A stretch of 64,000 nucleotides of DNA from Oxytricha trifallax (GCA_000711775.1 ARYC01001407.1:17579-81578), one strand, 5' to 3'. Numbered from the stretch's first letter, positions 36,228 to 49,428 are shown. Numbers and translations: made by a program. The notes: a model not told the origin generated them from the sequence alone.

Positions 36228-37270
36228 GAATTAATATGATAAACTGTCTGACAAGTACCGAATTCCCAAGAAATAAATATGAACAAGCAAATTTGGTGAA
36301 GCTAAGACGATTTGATGATAAACTAAGCAATAAGCGTCTGGATTCAATTCAACCAATCGTGAAAAATCACATGAATTTGATATTGTGAAAACTTACCCAG
36401 CCTCATCAAAGATTATAGTCCCCGAACATTAGTTTAATTACTAATATGTTTTCAAGGCATGCTTTTTTAAAGTTTAGCATACTTGACATAATAGTCGGCC
36501 ACATTTTAAAGTAAAGTTTTGATGATTGTTACATTCATTTATAGGAAAACTTATCCAGTCAATTCTCAATACATGGTTGTACCTCAGAATCCTACTAATT
36601 AGGGAGCAGAACATCTCCAATACATCTTCAATGATAAACTGTTCCACCTGTTTAAAATCAATAGCTCACCAAATTATAATGCTCCCCTTTCCAATCACCT
36701 TACTTGCAACTTCAGAATAGTCGCTACTCGAAAAGCAAATCTGGAAATGTCCTTGAATCGATCCAGGATTTCGATTCGTGTTGTTCCAGGACTTCTTAAA
36801 ATTTGTAAGATTACAATAGGAGAGAGACTAAGCTGAATGATAAAGAAAAAGTTTAGATAAACAGACAGGGATCTGATCTAAATATGAATAATGCAGATAG
36901 ACTTCGTCAAGATCCCTATCTTAAAAACCTTTTAAAAAAACAACAAGACTTTTAGTCATAAACTTCTATGTTATCTTACTTCTTGCACCATGACTTATTA
37001 ATTTTATCAATATCAGCATGTATGAATATGATATTATTAAGAATAGCCTTCTGCATTTAATCATATATAAAGTTTAAATTATTATTATAAAATGGCACTG
37101 TAAGATCATTCACTCACTCTCTTAACTCTGTTGAAACTCTTGAAATTAATACCATTTCGTCTATGAATATTGGCAATAGTCTAAGTAGATATAGGCATGT
37201 CAGATACTCGCAATAAAACATAGCAGCTGAATAATTAAGAGGAAGGTATGCCCTATCTTAAAAGTCTTAG
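36228..37270 (+). CDS. Fragmentary hypothetical gene
   Basis: Several plus-strand segments have coding character: NQYDKLSDKYRIPKK (36231), EKSHEFDIVKTYPASSKIIV with VPEHQFNYQYVFKACFFKV (about 36360-36480), TYPVNSQYMVVPQNPTNQGA with FNDKLFHLFKINSSPNYNAP (36546-36740), a Gln/Asn-rich part (ETKLNDKEKVQINRQGSDLN, 36800-36960) and SLNSVETLEINTISSMNIGN (37110-37260). AT-rich gaps at about 36480-36540 and 36970-37090 look like IESs or introns. The middle piece reads like a beta-rich domain. It is not clear whether the first segment belongs here or to the preceding transposon ORF. Function unknown. Confidence 0.4.
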
Positions 37271-38800
37271 AATTAAAAAGTAAACAAAATGAACCTGAGT
37301 GAACTTTTTTTTATTTCAAGGATGTTATCAATTGCCTGAGCTACATTCTTAAACATTTAACAAGCAATTATACCTAACAGTTGAGCCACTTTTTCATATA
37401 AGCTTTACGATAGTAATGTAATTTAGTAATGGTTAGACCTAGTTTATTTTAATACTCGTACCATACCTTAGCTTAAGCAGTAAATCAAAATACTTCTCAT
37501 TATAAATAAACCCTAAATTTCACTAATTTCTAAATATTCATTTTTATTGAGTTTAATATTCAAGAAAGCTTTAAGATATAAAAATCGAAACTTATTGATT
37601 TGTTGAATTTTAATTTATTTGTAAATTTTATGCTAAAATAATTTAAATAATTCATGCATATAAGTTGAAATTGTTCATGGAGGTATTTCTAGAGAATTTA
37701 TTTATATTAACTCCAAAACTCGCCGCCTACAAGCTCATGATATTATAAATTTTGCACCTCTTCATAACTTTTATGGGCCTTAGTCTAATATAAACTCTAT
37801 TAAGTATGAAATGGGATTTCAACTCTTTTCTAATTTAATAATACTGACATTTCTAAAATTCGAAAAATTCAACAAGACAGTTTCAGAAATCAACTCACTA
37901 TAAACATATAACCTATTAAATAGAGATCTAATTAGCATTCTACCATCTTTAGAGTATCTCATTCAATTCAAGAGTAGTATTTTGTATTCGTGACATTTAA
38001 TTTGAGAAGCAATCAAATGTAATGGGCAAACATAAAATAATTACATCGAGTTTAAATAAGTAAATTACATGAGAATTTCCGAGATCATCACGTATTGATA
38101 TGCAATCTCATTTTTTTTCTATTCATTAATATTAGCTAGAATATTATACATTATATTCATATAGATAAAAAAATCATTGCTTTCATATTAGAAACCTTCA
38201 TTGCAACAATTAAAATGACATTTGGGTAATGGAATTTTCATAAAGATAAATTGAAATTATTTTAAATGGTAAGAATATATAAAATTTTCATATTTATATA
38301 GAAAATAAGCAAAGAAGAAAATGCAGTACCAAAATCTTTTCAAAGGTCTAAATCGATTTTGATAGCTTACAAATATTTATTGTAATATTTAATGTCAAAA
38401 ATAAATCTAAAAAATAATTTGCACTATGTTCTTGTGCTGTGCCATATACTTGATATCATATGATTACTCTTGTAAAGTACTATTATGGTCTTATTTTGGT
38501 TAATAAAGACAGCTCGTGCCTATTTAATTATGTATTTAGAGATAAAATAAATTGCTACAACTAAATTCTAATGGCTATAATAGTAAACTGCTTAATGTCT
38601 TCAAGATAATATACTGTTCGTAATGTATTTTATATAATCAGAAAGATGTTGATACACAAAGAAAATAACCTCAAAAACTGAACATAATGCAACTCCAATT
38701 AAGAAATTTGGTGGCAATAAAAACATCCATATTACTTTAATTTCTAATGAATATAATTATATTTTATATAATACTCATGATAAATTAAAAACAGATTGAA
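37271..38800. other. AT-rich germline DNA without a supported gene
   Basis: No coding frame of convincing composition, no tRNA-like or inverted-repeat structure noticed. Confidence 0.4.
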
Positions 38801-38932
38801 GAAATAAAGAGCTTTAAGTAAAAGGATGAAACTACGGATGATATTTTAGTGTCAATAAGAAATTTAAATAATCATTAAGCAAAGAAATGATTTTGAAGAT
38901 GAGGAAAAGAACAACGATAAAATAAAGATATT

Positions 38933-39733
38933 GGATAATTAGAAGGTGCCTATGATTATAATCAAGATGATTAAATTGAAAAAGACAGTGACGAAGAAGT
39001 AAGAATTAAAAAGAAAGAAAGCGGAAAAAAGTCTCTCAAGTAAAGACTTTACCAAGAACATGAAATAAAAAGATACATAAAACGATCGCGATTACCAAAA
39101 TATTATTGTAAAAAATTGATCAAAGTTATTTCTGAATTTTATTTTATAAGGCAATTCTTATTGATAAACTTGAGATAGAATAGAGTGTTGTAAAGAGATC
39201 CTTTATTTCTAAAGAAAATGAATGTACTATCTTTAAATTACATTTAAACTAGAAGAATAACTTCGAATTAAAAATTCTCTAGAGAAGGTTTTAAGCGAGC
39301 TCTTGAATTAAATTATAAAAATCGCATATATTTGGAATTAATCAGCTTTAATTAATTGTCTAAGATGAACTAATGCAATTAGGAAAACAACAAGACCATA
39401 TGCAAAAATAATAACACCTTTTTTTAGGTACGGCATGCTTACCTTGAATTTAAATTCATTAGGAAATTTTTAAGAAAAACAAGAGCTATTTCCAAGTTAA
39501 TGAATTTACAGTAGATGAGCCTGAGTGTTATTCACAACGTGCTATGCATTCATTTTTAAAGGATTAAGTATATTTATTATCATCAATATGTTTTATTGGA
39601 ATTCAGACTCAAATAGTTAAAGCTATACTAGAGGTTTTATTACTTATTAGACAAATAAAGTGTATATCAGTTATCTATAATTTATGTTTCTTTAATTTTC
39701 TTCATAAACATCAAATGGTTCGTAGTTTCATGA
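38933..39733 (+). CDS. 266-codon open frame, lysine-rich, uncertain gene
   Basis: Under the ciliate code this frame is open from 38933 to TGA 39731-39733. The first about 60 codons look genuinely coding (AYDYNQDDQIEKDSDEEVRI, then KKKESGKKSLKQRLYQEHEI); after about 39130 the composition becomes Leu/Ile/Phe/Asn-rich as expected for random AT-rich DNA. So it is probably a short coding segment (an MDS) running into non-coding DNA. Upstream, DFEDEEKNNDK (38893) is a similar acidic piece in another frame. No family recognised. Confidence 0.3.
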
Positions 39734-41783
39734 TTTTAATATCACTATTTGTATTTAATTATGCTTAACAATACAAGCATATTGAATCTAATTACAGTGG
39801 TAAAAATAAGCAGCAAACTCCTTACTTACTCAAGTGTTGCCAACAAAACGAAGAAATCCTTAAAAAGCCAAGGAAAATGTAGTTATTCTTCTAGAAATAC
39901 TTAGAATTCAAAATAATATAATATTGAGCAAAGTAAGCAATAAAAATGTCGAGAAAAATAATGAAAAAATTGAACAGTATCCTTAAAATATAAAAATATA
40001 CTTTTACTGGTCAATTTTTTTGTAAATTATTTTATCAATCGTTAGAGATATAAAATTTTGTAAATAAATACGATTAAAAAGCTCCAAAAATATCACTTAT
40101 ATTATTTCTGAAAAATTAGATAATTTAGAGGATTATTGTTCTTTAGAATAAAATAATTAAAATAATAAATTTATAAATTACTGATAGGAGTTAATTAAGC
40201 TACTCTAACTATTTATCTCTATCATAAATCTAATTAAATATGAATGTATTTTCTTTATATTTAATAAAAAAAATATTATTTAAAAATAGTATAATAATTC
40301 AACTTTTTATCAACGTGTTAACGATAAGAATGATGCATATTTGATTATAACTATTTATACTTTAGCACCTATATAAATAATAATAAATAAGCTGATTTTA
40401 AGTATTAACTTTAATAGGTTATAATAAAATTAATTATAATAACTAAAATTAATTTTATTTAGAAATTTTATCTTATTAAATTTGACAAATAATATTGTAA
40501 GGATATAGAAATTGACTTAAAAATTAAAAAATTGTAGTCTAAACTTGATCTGTCTTTCCTACTTTCTAGCATGTATAAAGTTTTATTAACCTTTGTAATT
40601 TAGACAATTAATCAGAGGTTTATCTGCTTTTATACAAATAAAACTGATGCATATTATTGCTTGATAAACCAACAATCATTAAAAGATATTATCTCAATTA
40701 ATATGTTAAAGCCCTTTTAAAAAATAAAATATAAAATTATTCTAAATGCATACCTATCAAGAGTCTAAAATGTTCCAAGTTTAAAATTATGCTACATAAC
40801 TACTAATATAAAGAACAGCCATGCAGAGTGCATCAACATAACGTTTACAAGGTCTTAACTAGCTGAATTTCATCATAGAGCCATGGTTTTCAACCAATTA
40901 TGATTGCTACATCAATTTTTAAAATTAAATATGATATTACAAAATTGAAGGAAAATGCTTTTTATATATTATTATTATCAATCGACAGTTTGAAGTTGAT
41001 GAAAGGATCAGCACTTTGATAATTCAATTTTATGATATATAAATTAAAAATTTTGATGTCAAAAAATTAGTTTAAAACCAGTTATACAATTAATTGATTT
41101 TTATCATATAATAAATCAAAACTTAATTTGAACTGCAGTTTATTATAGTTAAATATAATTTTTTTTTTCAAATGCATTATTTAAAAAATATCAATAGTTA
41201 ACATGATTTATTTAATTTTAAATTAAATTTGTGCATGAATTTTTCAAAGAATCCAAATAATCTAATTTGTTACATTAATCCATCTAAATATGAAACTATA
41301 AAAAATACTGACCATTTTTTATTTGTAAATTATTTGTTTTTAATTATAGAAAAAATACTTACAAAAAAGAACTCAATTGAGTTTAGTTATAAAAAGTAAA
41401 GGCAATATAAATTTAGTGATTAATTTATAAATTTACGCTCAAATTTAATCTTATAAACAATATAATTAAATTTGCCATAAAATAAAACATTAAAATCAAT
41501 ATTATTGTAGTACATATTAGTTCTAAAATTAAAAGAGTTAGAAATTATAGCCATGTCCTTCAGTGATATTTGGCATGAAATTGGCTTGCGGATGGTTTTG
41601 AATTTAATGCAGCATATTAGTATTTATATTAGCATCTATTAGCAATTGCGACTTAAGGGAAATGTGGATGGTAACTATGTAGATTATTTATTTCATTTTA
41701 AGTTAACTTAGTTAGAAAGTAAAGGAATGTTTGCCTTGTTCGAATGTTGAAGTTTTCATTATTTGCTTCTTGGTTCTGCTTAG
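39734..41783. other. AT-rich germline DNA
   Basis: Contains one short coding-like piece at about 39795-39930 (NYSGKNKQQTPYLLKCCQQN, then EILKKPRKMQLFFQKYLEF) that could be an isolated MDS. Otherwise nothing seen. Confidence 0.35.
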
Positions 41784-43180
41784 ATTAATGAAGTTGATGT
41801 CCAAACAAACTTAAGAAACTTGAATTGACTAATGCAAGAATCATTATATAAACTAACTACTTAGGTTCCAATTATGAACTTGGAAAACAATTAATTAAGT
41901 GATTCTCCTCTTTTTACTCCTTAAGACTTGCCTAAAAAGCAATAGGTTTTATGCCAAGGACTATGAGAGGATTAATGTCAAAGCAATTATACAGATGGTT
42001 AATCGTTATCATTCAATGCGAATGGAGATGATAATGCATCCAATGTAAAAATACAGATTTAGATTGTAAAGTTAAGAAAGCATAATAATCTCAAAACATT
42101 TCAAGACAAATAGAATAAGCACATTCCTCACATACTATTGAGGAGAAAACGAAAAAAAGCTATAAAAGATTTGTGAAACTACTTCAGGTCAAAAGAAAGA
42201 TAAAAAAAGAAAAATAACTAAATTCTTACTCCTTAAACGAAAGCATCAATAAGACTCTATTCAAAGGATTTTAATAAAATAGATAGATATAAAAATGTTG
42301 TTAATTCAAATCCTAGAGATAAGTATAGATCTCCTTGCAGAGAAAATCAGTTTTTTAGATAAAGAGAATAATGTTATATTTATATGAATTAATTCTGGAT
42401 TATAATTATATAGATGACTATAATATAGAGTTTAATCAATAATCGGCATTCCAATTAAAATGTAAGTTCTTAAAGGAATTAATATTTCTCAAAGACTGTA
42501 AAAAAAAACTATTAATTACATAAATACTTTATTTGTTAAAAATTTAGAAAAACTTACCTCTTTTGTTTTAGGATCTCTAAATTGTAATCGGCATGGATAC
42601 TGTAAAATGACCTGAAACTGGCATTACTACAACGACATAATCAAATTCATAAACTTTTACTGCTAAAAATGCTAGAAAACTAATTTAAAAGAATGAAGAA
42701 GTAAAAGTTAACCTAGAATAAAGAGAGGGATGAGTTGAACTACTGAAAGTATAACAAAAATACTGTTGTAGTTAATAAAACTAAAACTTACCCAGCAGGT
42801 TCAAAAATAGATAATAAAATTGCACTTGGCTAAATGTAAGAAGCTGATTAAAAATTTGCATCAGCAACTAAAGAGAGTAATGGAACAAAAGCAAATAAAA
42901 GAACTACAGTAGGACCAATAACAGTTAGAGAGATAAAAAAATATATAAAGTTTATATATCTAAGACTTCTGCTGCCATTAGATAATCCAAATAAAAAGCT
43001 AATCATTAAAGAAAAATATCATAAATGCAAAATAAATTACTAAAATAGAGGAAACGGCTGCACATAAAAAATAGATGAAGACGTGATGAAGAAATTCAAT
43101 CTAGACAGCAAAAATTTAAAAATCTAAAAGCCAGCCGTATCAAGCTTCTTTATTAAAAAGCAACTTATCACATTTAAAAA
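41784..43180 (+). CDS. Basic, K/Q-rich hypothetical gene with gaps
   Basis: Coding-like segments: NEVDVQTNLRNLN..LMQESLYKLTT (41785), LSDSPLFTPQDLPKKQQVL (41895), KAQQSQNISRQIEQAHSSHT with EEKTKKSYKRFVKLLQVKRK (42076-42250), RYKNVVNSNPRDKYRSPCRE (about 42286), KTYPAGSKIDNKIALGQMQE (42785), KFASATKESNGTKANKRTTV, and a C-terminal TSAAIRQSKQKANHQRKISQ..RRDEEIQSRQQKFKNLKASR (42967-43150). Frames change several times and AT-rich gaps lie at about 42370-42570, so introns, IESs and indels cannot be told apart here. In-frame TGAs at 41826-41828 and 43076-43078 interrupt otherwise good stretches. Strongly basic; a nucleic-acid-binding role is a guess only. Confidence 0.45.
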
Positions 43181-44153
43181 TAGTTTTTTCTTTAAAATAT
43201 TACATCATCATATTATATTTCTTAGTCGACAGTAGATACTAATCAGCAGCTGTTGAATTTTTAGTATAATTAAAAATTAATTTGATTTATAAAGCAATTT
43301 TTTAAGGAATAGTTAATGCTTTAACCAAATAATCGTTTATCTATAAGCGTAAAGTGCTTTTAATTATCTAGAACTCTGACTCCTTTTTACAGCAATTAAT
43401 TTTATTTCTAAATTTCGATATATTTTTTATTTTAATTAGATCTTTTTAATGATTTAAGGCAAAACTCATACTCATAAACATTATGTGGATATAAGTCCAT
43501 TTTAAAGTTTATAAAAATTGTAAGTATTATTTATATAGATAGGATTCTAATAAGTATCAGCTAAAACTGTAGAATTTACCAAGTTTATGAATTAATTTAA
43601 ATATTCTAGATGTTGCCATTAATAATAAGAATTCAAATAATTTTTTTTAATTACACTTCGAGCACAAAATGGTATAATTTATTGATAATAAAGCTTAAAA
43701 GCGAATAAATATCATAACTTTGATAAAATACTAATAATATACTTGAATTAAAAATGAAATATATACAAACATGTACAGATTAATATAAGGAAAATGCGAA
43801 ATAATGAAAAGAATAGTTGAAATATAAATTCATGAGCAACTTAATGCATTAACATACTATATTTTTTAATTTTTTATCATTTTCCATAAAAGTTGTATTT
43901 TCGCGAAGAGCTAAAGTAGAATACACATTCAACAACACGTTAATATGATTCTTTCGTAAATTATTAATTTAAAGCAAGCCTTCTCTAATTAGGACAGGAC
44001 TTGCCATTTTCAGCTTTAATGTGTCCTATTAAAAGTATAAGTTTATTTAGAAAAAGCTTGGATGTAGTAAAAATAAATGGTGTAATAGTATATAAGGATC
44101 AGTCAATTGAGTATTGCGATTTGTAATAGAAAAATAAGGCTTTTACTGGCATG
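43181..44153. other. AT-rich DNA without a supported feature
   Basis: Nothing recognisable on either strand. Confidence 0.35.
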
Positions 44154-44157
44154 AATA

Positions 44158-44571
44158 TTGTAGAAATACATTTGAATTTGGAAAATTAGTTAAAATTAAA
44201 TTTAATATAAATCAAAATCTTGGCAGTAAAGTTGTCCAATTTAAACGATTTTGGGATCATTCGATAGAGAATTCAAAAATAGCTGGACTTTACTATTGGC
44301 GGTACTATTTAATCGCATCCCTGGAGCAAGATAACTTAACTTTAATGTGAGGTTATAATTTTGTGAATTTAGAAGTGTTTAATTAAAGTCGAGTTATCTC
44401 GCTCCAGGAATGCGATAAAATAGTACCGCCAATAGTAAAGTCCAGCTAATTTTGAATTATCTATCGAATGAGCCCAAGATCGTTTAAATTGGCCAACTTT
44501 AACTGCCACGATTTTGATTTATATTTATTTTAATTATAATTAATTTTCCAAATTCAAATGTATTTCTACAA
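44158..44571. mobile_element. Palindromic MITE, copy 1
   Basis: A 414-bp near-perfect palindrome: TTGTAGAAATACATTTGAA at the left end is mirrored at the right end, and the match continues for about 180 bp per arm (including CTGGACTTTACTATTGGCGG and its complement) around an unpaired centre of roughly 50 bp. It is flanked on both sides by TA, the target duplication of Tc1/mariner-type elements. No ORF. Copy 2 lies 672 bp to the right. Confidence 0.8.
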
Positions 44572-45243
44572 TATTATTAATAGCTTATGATCTCTCTGCT
44601 CCATTTTTAATTTAAGTATGAGTAATTATCTTCTGTTTTTATTAACTTTTAAAATAAAATTAATTTCTAAAAATTCATGAAAATAATAAGACATTAACTT
44701 TTACAATCATCAAAGTAGTAAAATTATAAATTAAAAACTTTGTTTATTTTTTATCTAGCTTCCTTTCATTGATGATTGTTCTGAAGAGACTGGTAGCGGA
44801 TTTTAGAGTTTGGTAAAGGTGATCATTATTAATATTAGAGAATTAAGCAGTTTGGCGTACAATCTGTGAATTCTTATAATCTACTTATTTATTTTAGCTT
44901 TTTATAGTTTACTAACAAGCATAAGTAATTCCTTTTCTTCATCGTCAATAGTGAGTCTAGTGATAAAAATAAACTTTTATCAATTAGCTCCTATAGTAGT
45001 CACCAACTTCATTGTACTATTATATATGATTTATGAAACTATCACCTTCATGCTGAATTGCTCAATAATAAATTCTATAATTATTAGTTATTTCTCAAGA
45101 ATATCAGTCCTCATATTCAAATTTCTTCTATGTTATCTATATATTTTTTTATAAATTTAATTAATAACTAAAAAACTTAATAAAATCAAAGTATCAATCT
45201 CCCTATAATTACAAAATAAAAATTTTATTGATAATTTATAATA

Positions 45244-45658
45244 TTGTAGAAATACATTTGAATCCGGAAAATTAATTATAATTAAAATAAATATAAATCA
45301 AAATCGTGGCAGTTAAAATTGGCCAATTTAAACGATCTTGGGATCATTCGATAGAGAATTTAAAATTAGCTGGACTTTACTATTGGCTGTACTATTTTAT
45401 CGCATCTCTGGAGCGAGATAACTCGAGTTTAATTTGAGGAAATAATTTATTGAATTTAAAGGTGTTTGATTAAAGTGAAGTTATCTCGCTCCCTCGATGC
45501 GATAAAATAGTACCGCCAATAGTAAAGTCCAGCTAATTTTAAATTCTCTATCGAATGATCCAAAGATCGTTTAAATTGGCCAACTTTAACTGCCAGGATT
45601 TTGATTTATATTTATTTTAATTATAATTAATTTTCTAGATTCAAATGTATTTCTACAA
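45244..45658. mobile_element. Palindromic MITE, copy 2
   Basis: 415 bp, same ends, same TA flanks and same internal order as copy 1, differing at scattered positions. Two independent copies with their own TA duplications support transposition rather than a tandem duplication. Confidence 0.8.
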
Positions 45659-45662
45659 TATT

Positions 45663-47730
45663 GTTATTTATAATTTATTAATTAATAAAATGCAATTATT
45701 GTTTTTTAATAATATTAAAATACACACTTAGCATTCTAATTAAAACATTTTAATAGATTAACTTAATATCGATAATAAATCTTCAAAAATTAAAAATTTT
45801 ACATACTTTCAAATCAACTAAATATATTTTCTAAATACTGATTATTAATTAAAATGGATAATTATAGACTTATGAATCTGAATTCAACACTCCCCTGAAA
45901 ATTAGCACTTCTTCCACTAATACTTATTACAAAGTGATTCCTATTTAAAAAATTTAAGCCCCTAAACTCAAATTTTAGCAAAACACAATTAAAATTCAAT
46001 AAATTTCACTTTTTTTAAACCTTTCGTCAATTTATATGAACAAGCTGCGAAAGCATTCATTCTCAGCATATAATTCAATAAATTTAGCAGAAATATAGTA
46101 AACTTTAAAATACTAAATACTCCTGATTTTCCTTCTTTGTATGATAAAAATTGATTCAAAAAACAATATAAATAGTATATTATATACTTTTGCACAAAAA
46201 CATTAATCATTTATTACTTCTCATAGCAAATAAACTTAAATTTATTCATTAAACACAGACAGTAATTTCGTTACAAACTATATTTAATTTCTATTTCCTT
46301 TGTATTTTATGAATAATTAAAAAATTATTAAAAACATTTTTATCAAACAGTTGATTAGGTCAAAAATGAATTTAATATGGAGTTCTTGTTTACATATGAA
46401 ACTAAATATTATTATATTAAAATATAAATAATAGCTTGATTTACTATTAAGTAAATATATTTATGAACTATAATTAATATTAAAAAATTGTTACTTATAG
46501 ACATTTAATATAATAATAATAGCAATTAAATAAAAACAAAGGTCTAATAACTCAGTGAATGATAGGGGAGCCCAGTGAGAAGACTATAAATTGTTAATTT
46601 TTTCTCATTAGCCTCCCTAATTATAAAAAGGTAAGAGATATACTAGAATTTATACAAATTTCTCACTGAAATGCTTGAAAGTATTTTCTATAATAAACGT
46701 CCATTTTGCCTAATGACTAACTAACCATTATTTTCATCTTGAAATAGAAGAAATGGCAAGTATCTTAATTTAATATTTATAATTACACGGGGTAAAGCTT
46801 GTACCTTAATGTTTTAGATGCTTAATCTTCCAATCAATTATATCTATAGATTTTAACTATATATCATCAGTGCAAAATTTCCATTTTATGTTTAAAATTC
46901 TTTAAATTAAATAAATAAATAATATTGTGTATGAACTTTTTTGAGATTAATTTCATTATCAATATTATTTAAAACAGTATATAATTTAGTTATTTGAATT
47001 AAAAATAGGTTTAAATTATCCTTTAATATAAAGGAAATTGAAATAATATTCATTCTTTTAACTCATTTTTAAAAAGTCATTTTTATTTATACTTACTTTA
47101 TGAATGACTTTAGTATCTAAGTACAGCCTTAATTAAGCATGTTGATGAGAATTTGTGTTTAAGAATAGGTGGTTAACTCAAGTAATTATGAATATGATGC
47201 TTAAATTATGAACAGAAAATTTATTATATTAAACCTTGCTAATATCAACCTCAAAACTTCCCTTCGTTATAATAGAATTATTTTAGAAATTCTAAAATAA
47301 TATACTAAAATGATATATATATTAAAAAGTTGTTAATAGTAAGATGCAGTTATTTAATCACAAACAACAAATATAATAATGATCTATTTTCACCGATTTT
47401 TAAGGATTATATGTATTTATATTTACTAAAATAGTTACAATGCCGTTTTTGTATTTTTAAATTATACAATTCCCTGATCTTTGTATTTTATCAAAATTTA
47501 GAATAAAAATGGTCAAGTTGTCATCAATATTTATCTTTACAATCTAGTGAATTCTTCGATTCTTGCTAAATATATATACATTTAAAGAATAAGATAATGA
47601 GTATAGTTTAAATTCTAAATAAATTATTAATAAAATAAGTTTTAATAAAAATAATAATATTACAATATTAGATTTAAATATTAATTTTTAATTATAAACT
47701 GAGTTATTATTATTCAAAAATGGCAAACAT
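45663..47730. other. AT-rich germline DNA
   Basis: No supported gene. A short inverted match TATTTTAGAATTTCT.. occurs around 47278-47300 (ATTATTTTAGAA / TTCTAAAATAAT), a small hairpin of 12-bp arms. Confidence 0.35.
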
Positions 47731-47734
47731 TATA

Positions 47735-47905
47735 TGGAATTGTTGCACTTCTTAGACATCAGGCTTTTGACTTGATCTCAAAGATGAATGATCAGAAATA
47801 CTCAGACGAAAACAAAATATTCTGCTACTTCAACTCTAACTTTAACTGCTACTACTCCATTCCCAACAACAACCTAAAAATCACAATTTTAAAATATCAT
47901 TAATC
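47735..47905 (+). CDS. Short coding-like segment, possible isolated MDS
   Basis: One frame reads YGIVALLRHQAFDLISKMND then KYSDENKIFCYFNSNFNCYY SIPNNN before AT-rich DNA. It has no clear start or stop of its own. The neighbouring frame starting MANIIWNCCTSQTSGF is an alternative for the first 50 bases. No family recognised. Confidence 0.3.
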
Positions 47906-48056
47906 AGAAATATTCTAACTTCCACGAAGTTGGTGTAGCTGTAGTTCAAGCAGAAGTAGAAATAACCTAAAGTTTATGTTTTATCAATAATAATAATAAA
48001 ATGTGATCAGACTGAGGTCTTTGGGACCCCTAGTTTTATCTTCAGTATGAAACTGT

Positions 48057-49010
48057 TCACAAGCATCTGAACCGCTTATGGTTGTATTTCTGTGGCTCTT
48101 CATTCTTTTGAAATTATTTCAAATCAATGTGAACTCCTTTTGCCATCCTAGGCATTAATTTCTCTGTTTTTTCCTTAATATTCTCATACCTACTATAAGT
48201 TTTAGTTCATTTATGATGTCTCAAATAACTTCTTATTAATTTCAGGGTGTACTTTTATTCTATTCTGAAAACATCTATTTTCTTCATATTGTTTCCAATT
48301 TAAACATTGGTATTAATGTGAATAGTTTAAGTCCTAAAATGTAGGATAATTAATTTATCTATTCTAGATCAAAGTTTTGGGAAAGTAGATTTTCCATTCC
48401 ACGCACAAATGAGAGATGCAAGTTCACAGGCTTCAGTAAGTAGAGAACTTCCTGGTTTTCTAAGTCTAGTACCTATGTTGTTGATGTAGATTTTCCTGAA
48501 GTATTGGTATGTGGTGGTTCCTAATTTTGAATGTGTCTTTAATTTTGTCAAATTTTTATTCTAAAACTTGAATTTTTGCAGGAAGCTTAATCTCTGAGAA
48601 ACCTGGATTATCGATGACATTTTGTAGAAACTTTATTTTTATGCTATTGAGGTTAATTTATAAATAAACCAATTCGTCTTAAATTTTATGAGTATTCCTT
48701 CATTTTAACCTGGTCTCTACTTAATACTGAGCACTTTTTTCAAATTATGTAAATCTATGCCTTTGAAATCTTTTGGATTTTTACTATTTTAATTGATAGT
48801 GCTAAAACTAGACTTGTAAATTTATTGTCATGGGGGTTAAATAATAATTGATTCTCAGCTATGTTTCAAAGATTAATGTAGTGTTTTCAAGCCTCCTTCT
48901 ATTTCTATTATGTCTTTATGCGCAAGTTTATATTGGATGTATTTCATTTTTATAAAGTCATTTGCTTCTGCAACCTTTTGATGTGTCAGAATTTAGAATT
49001 ATTCCTCGAA
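48057..49010 (-). CDS. Hypothetical gene fragment, lysine/glutamine-rich helices
   Basis: Minus-strand segments with coding character, ending at TGA 48057-48059: HQKVAEANDFIKMKYIQYKL (about 48985) with AHKDIIEIEGGLKTLHQSLK, FLQNVIDNPGFSEIKLPAKI with QVLEQKFDKIKDTFKIRNHH (about 48640-48500), VHPEINKKLFETSQMNQNLQ, and a C-terminus MPRMAKGVHIDLKQFQKNEE..HKRFRCL. The frame shifts several times and AT-rich gaps are present near 48800 and 48330. It ends about 30 bp from the left end of the inverted-repeat element at 49044. Mostly alpha-helical; function unknown. Confidence 0.45.
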
Positions 49011-49195
49011 ATTTCTAGTCATAATCTGATCTTCGTATATTTAGCTAAAATTGATATAGTATTAGGAATTTAATCTTTTAATCAAGATTCTATATCAACT
49101 AAATTAATACTGATTATATTTTATTCTTTGGTATTCTTCCGCATTTAGACTGTTTACAGTAGAGTACCTTAATTATTAATATTTAAATTATTTAA

Positions 49196-49428
49196 TTTTA
49201 AATTCTATATTTAAGAATGAAATGCAGTTTTAAGAATAATTAATTAATATTTTAGAATAAATAAAATAAAGTATTAATGAACAAAAGCTTCTATTTTAAG
49301 AAACAAGTTATAAAGAGATTCATTTTTATTATGATTAAATTATAAATAATTATAATTTATAAATATTCTATTAATATTAATTAATTTCTCTTAAAACTGT
49401 ATTTCATTCTTAAATATAGAATTTAAAA
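49196..49428. repeat. Small palindromic element inside the 49-50 kb element
   Basis: TAAATTCTATATTTAAGAAT followed by GAAATGCAGTTTTAAGA at 49198-49240 is mirrored at 49385-49428 (TCTTAAAACTGTATTTCATT and on). Arms about 50 bp, spacer about 130 bp of AT-rich DNA. MITE-like. Confidence 0.6.

Noticed and set aside
44951-45154. 67-codon hydrophobic ORF between the two MITEs
   Set aside because: Composition is that of random AT-rich DNA, with no Gln-coding TAA/TAG and no motif.
44158-45658. CRISPR-like or satellite array
   Set aside because: Only two copies, each a palindrome with its own TA flanks, not short repeats with spacers.
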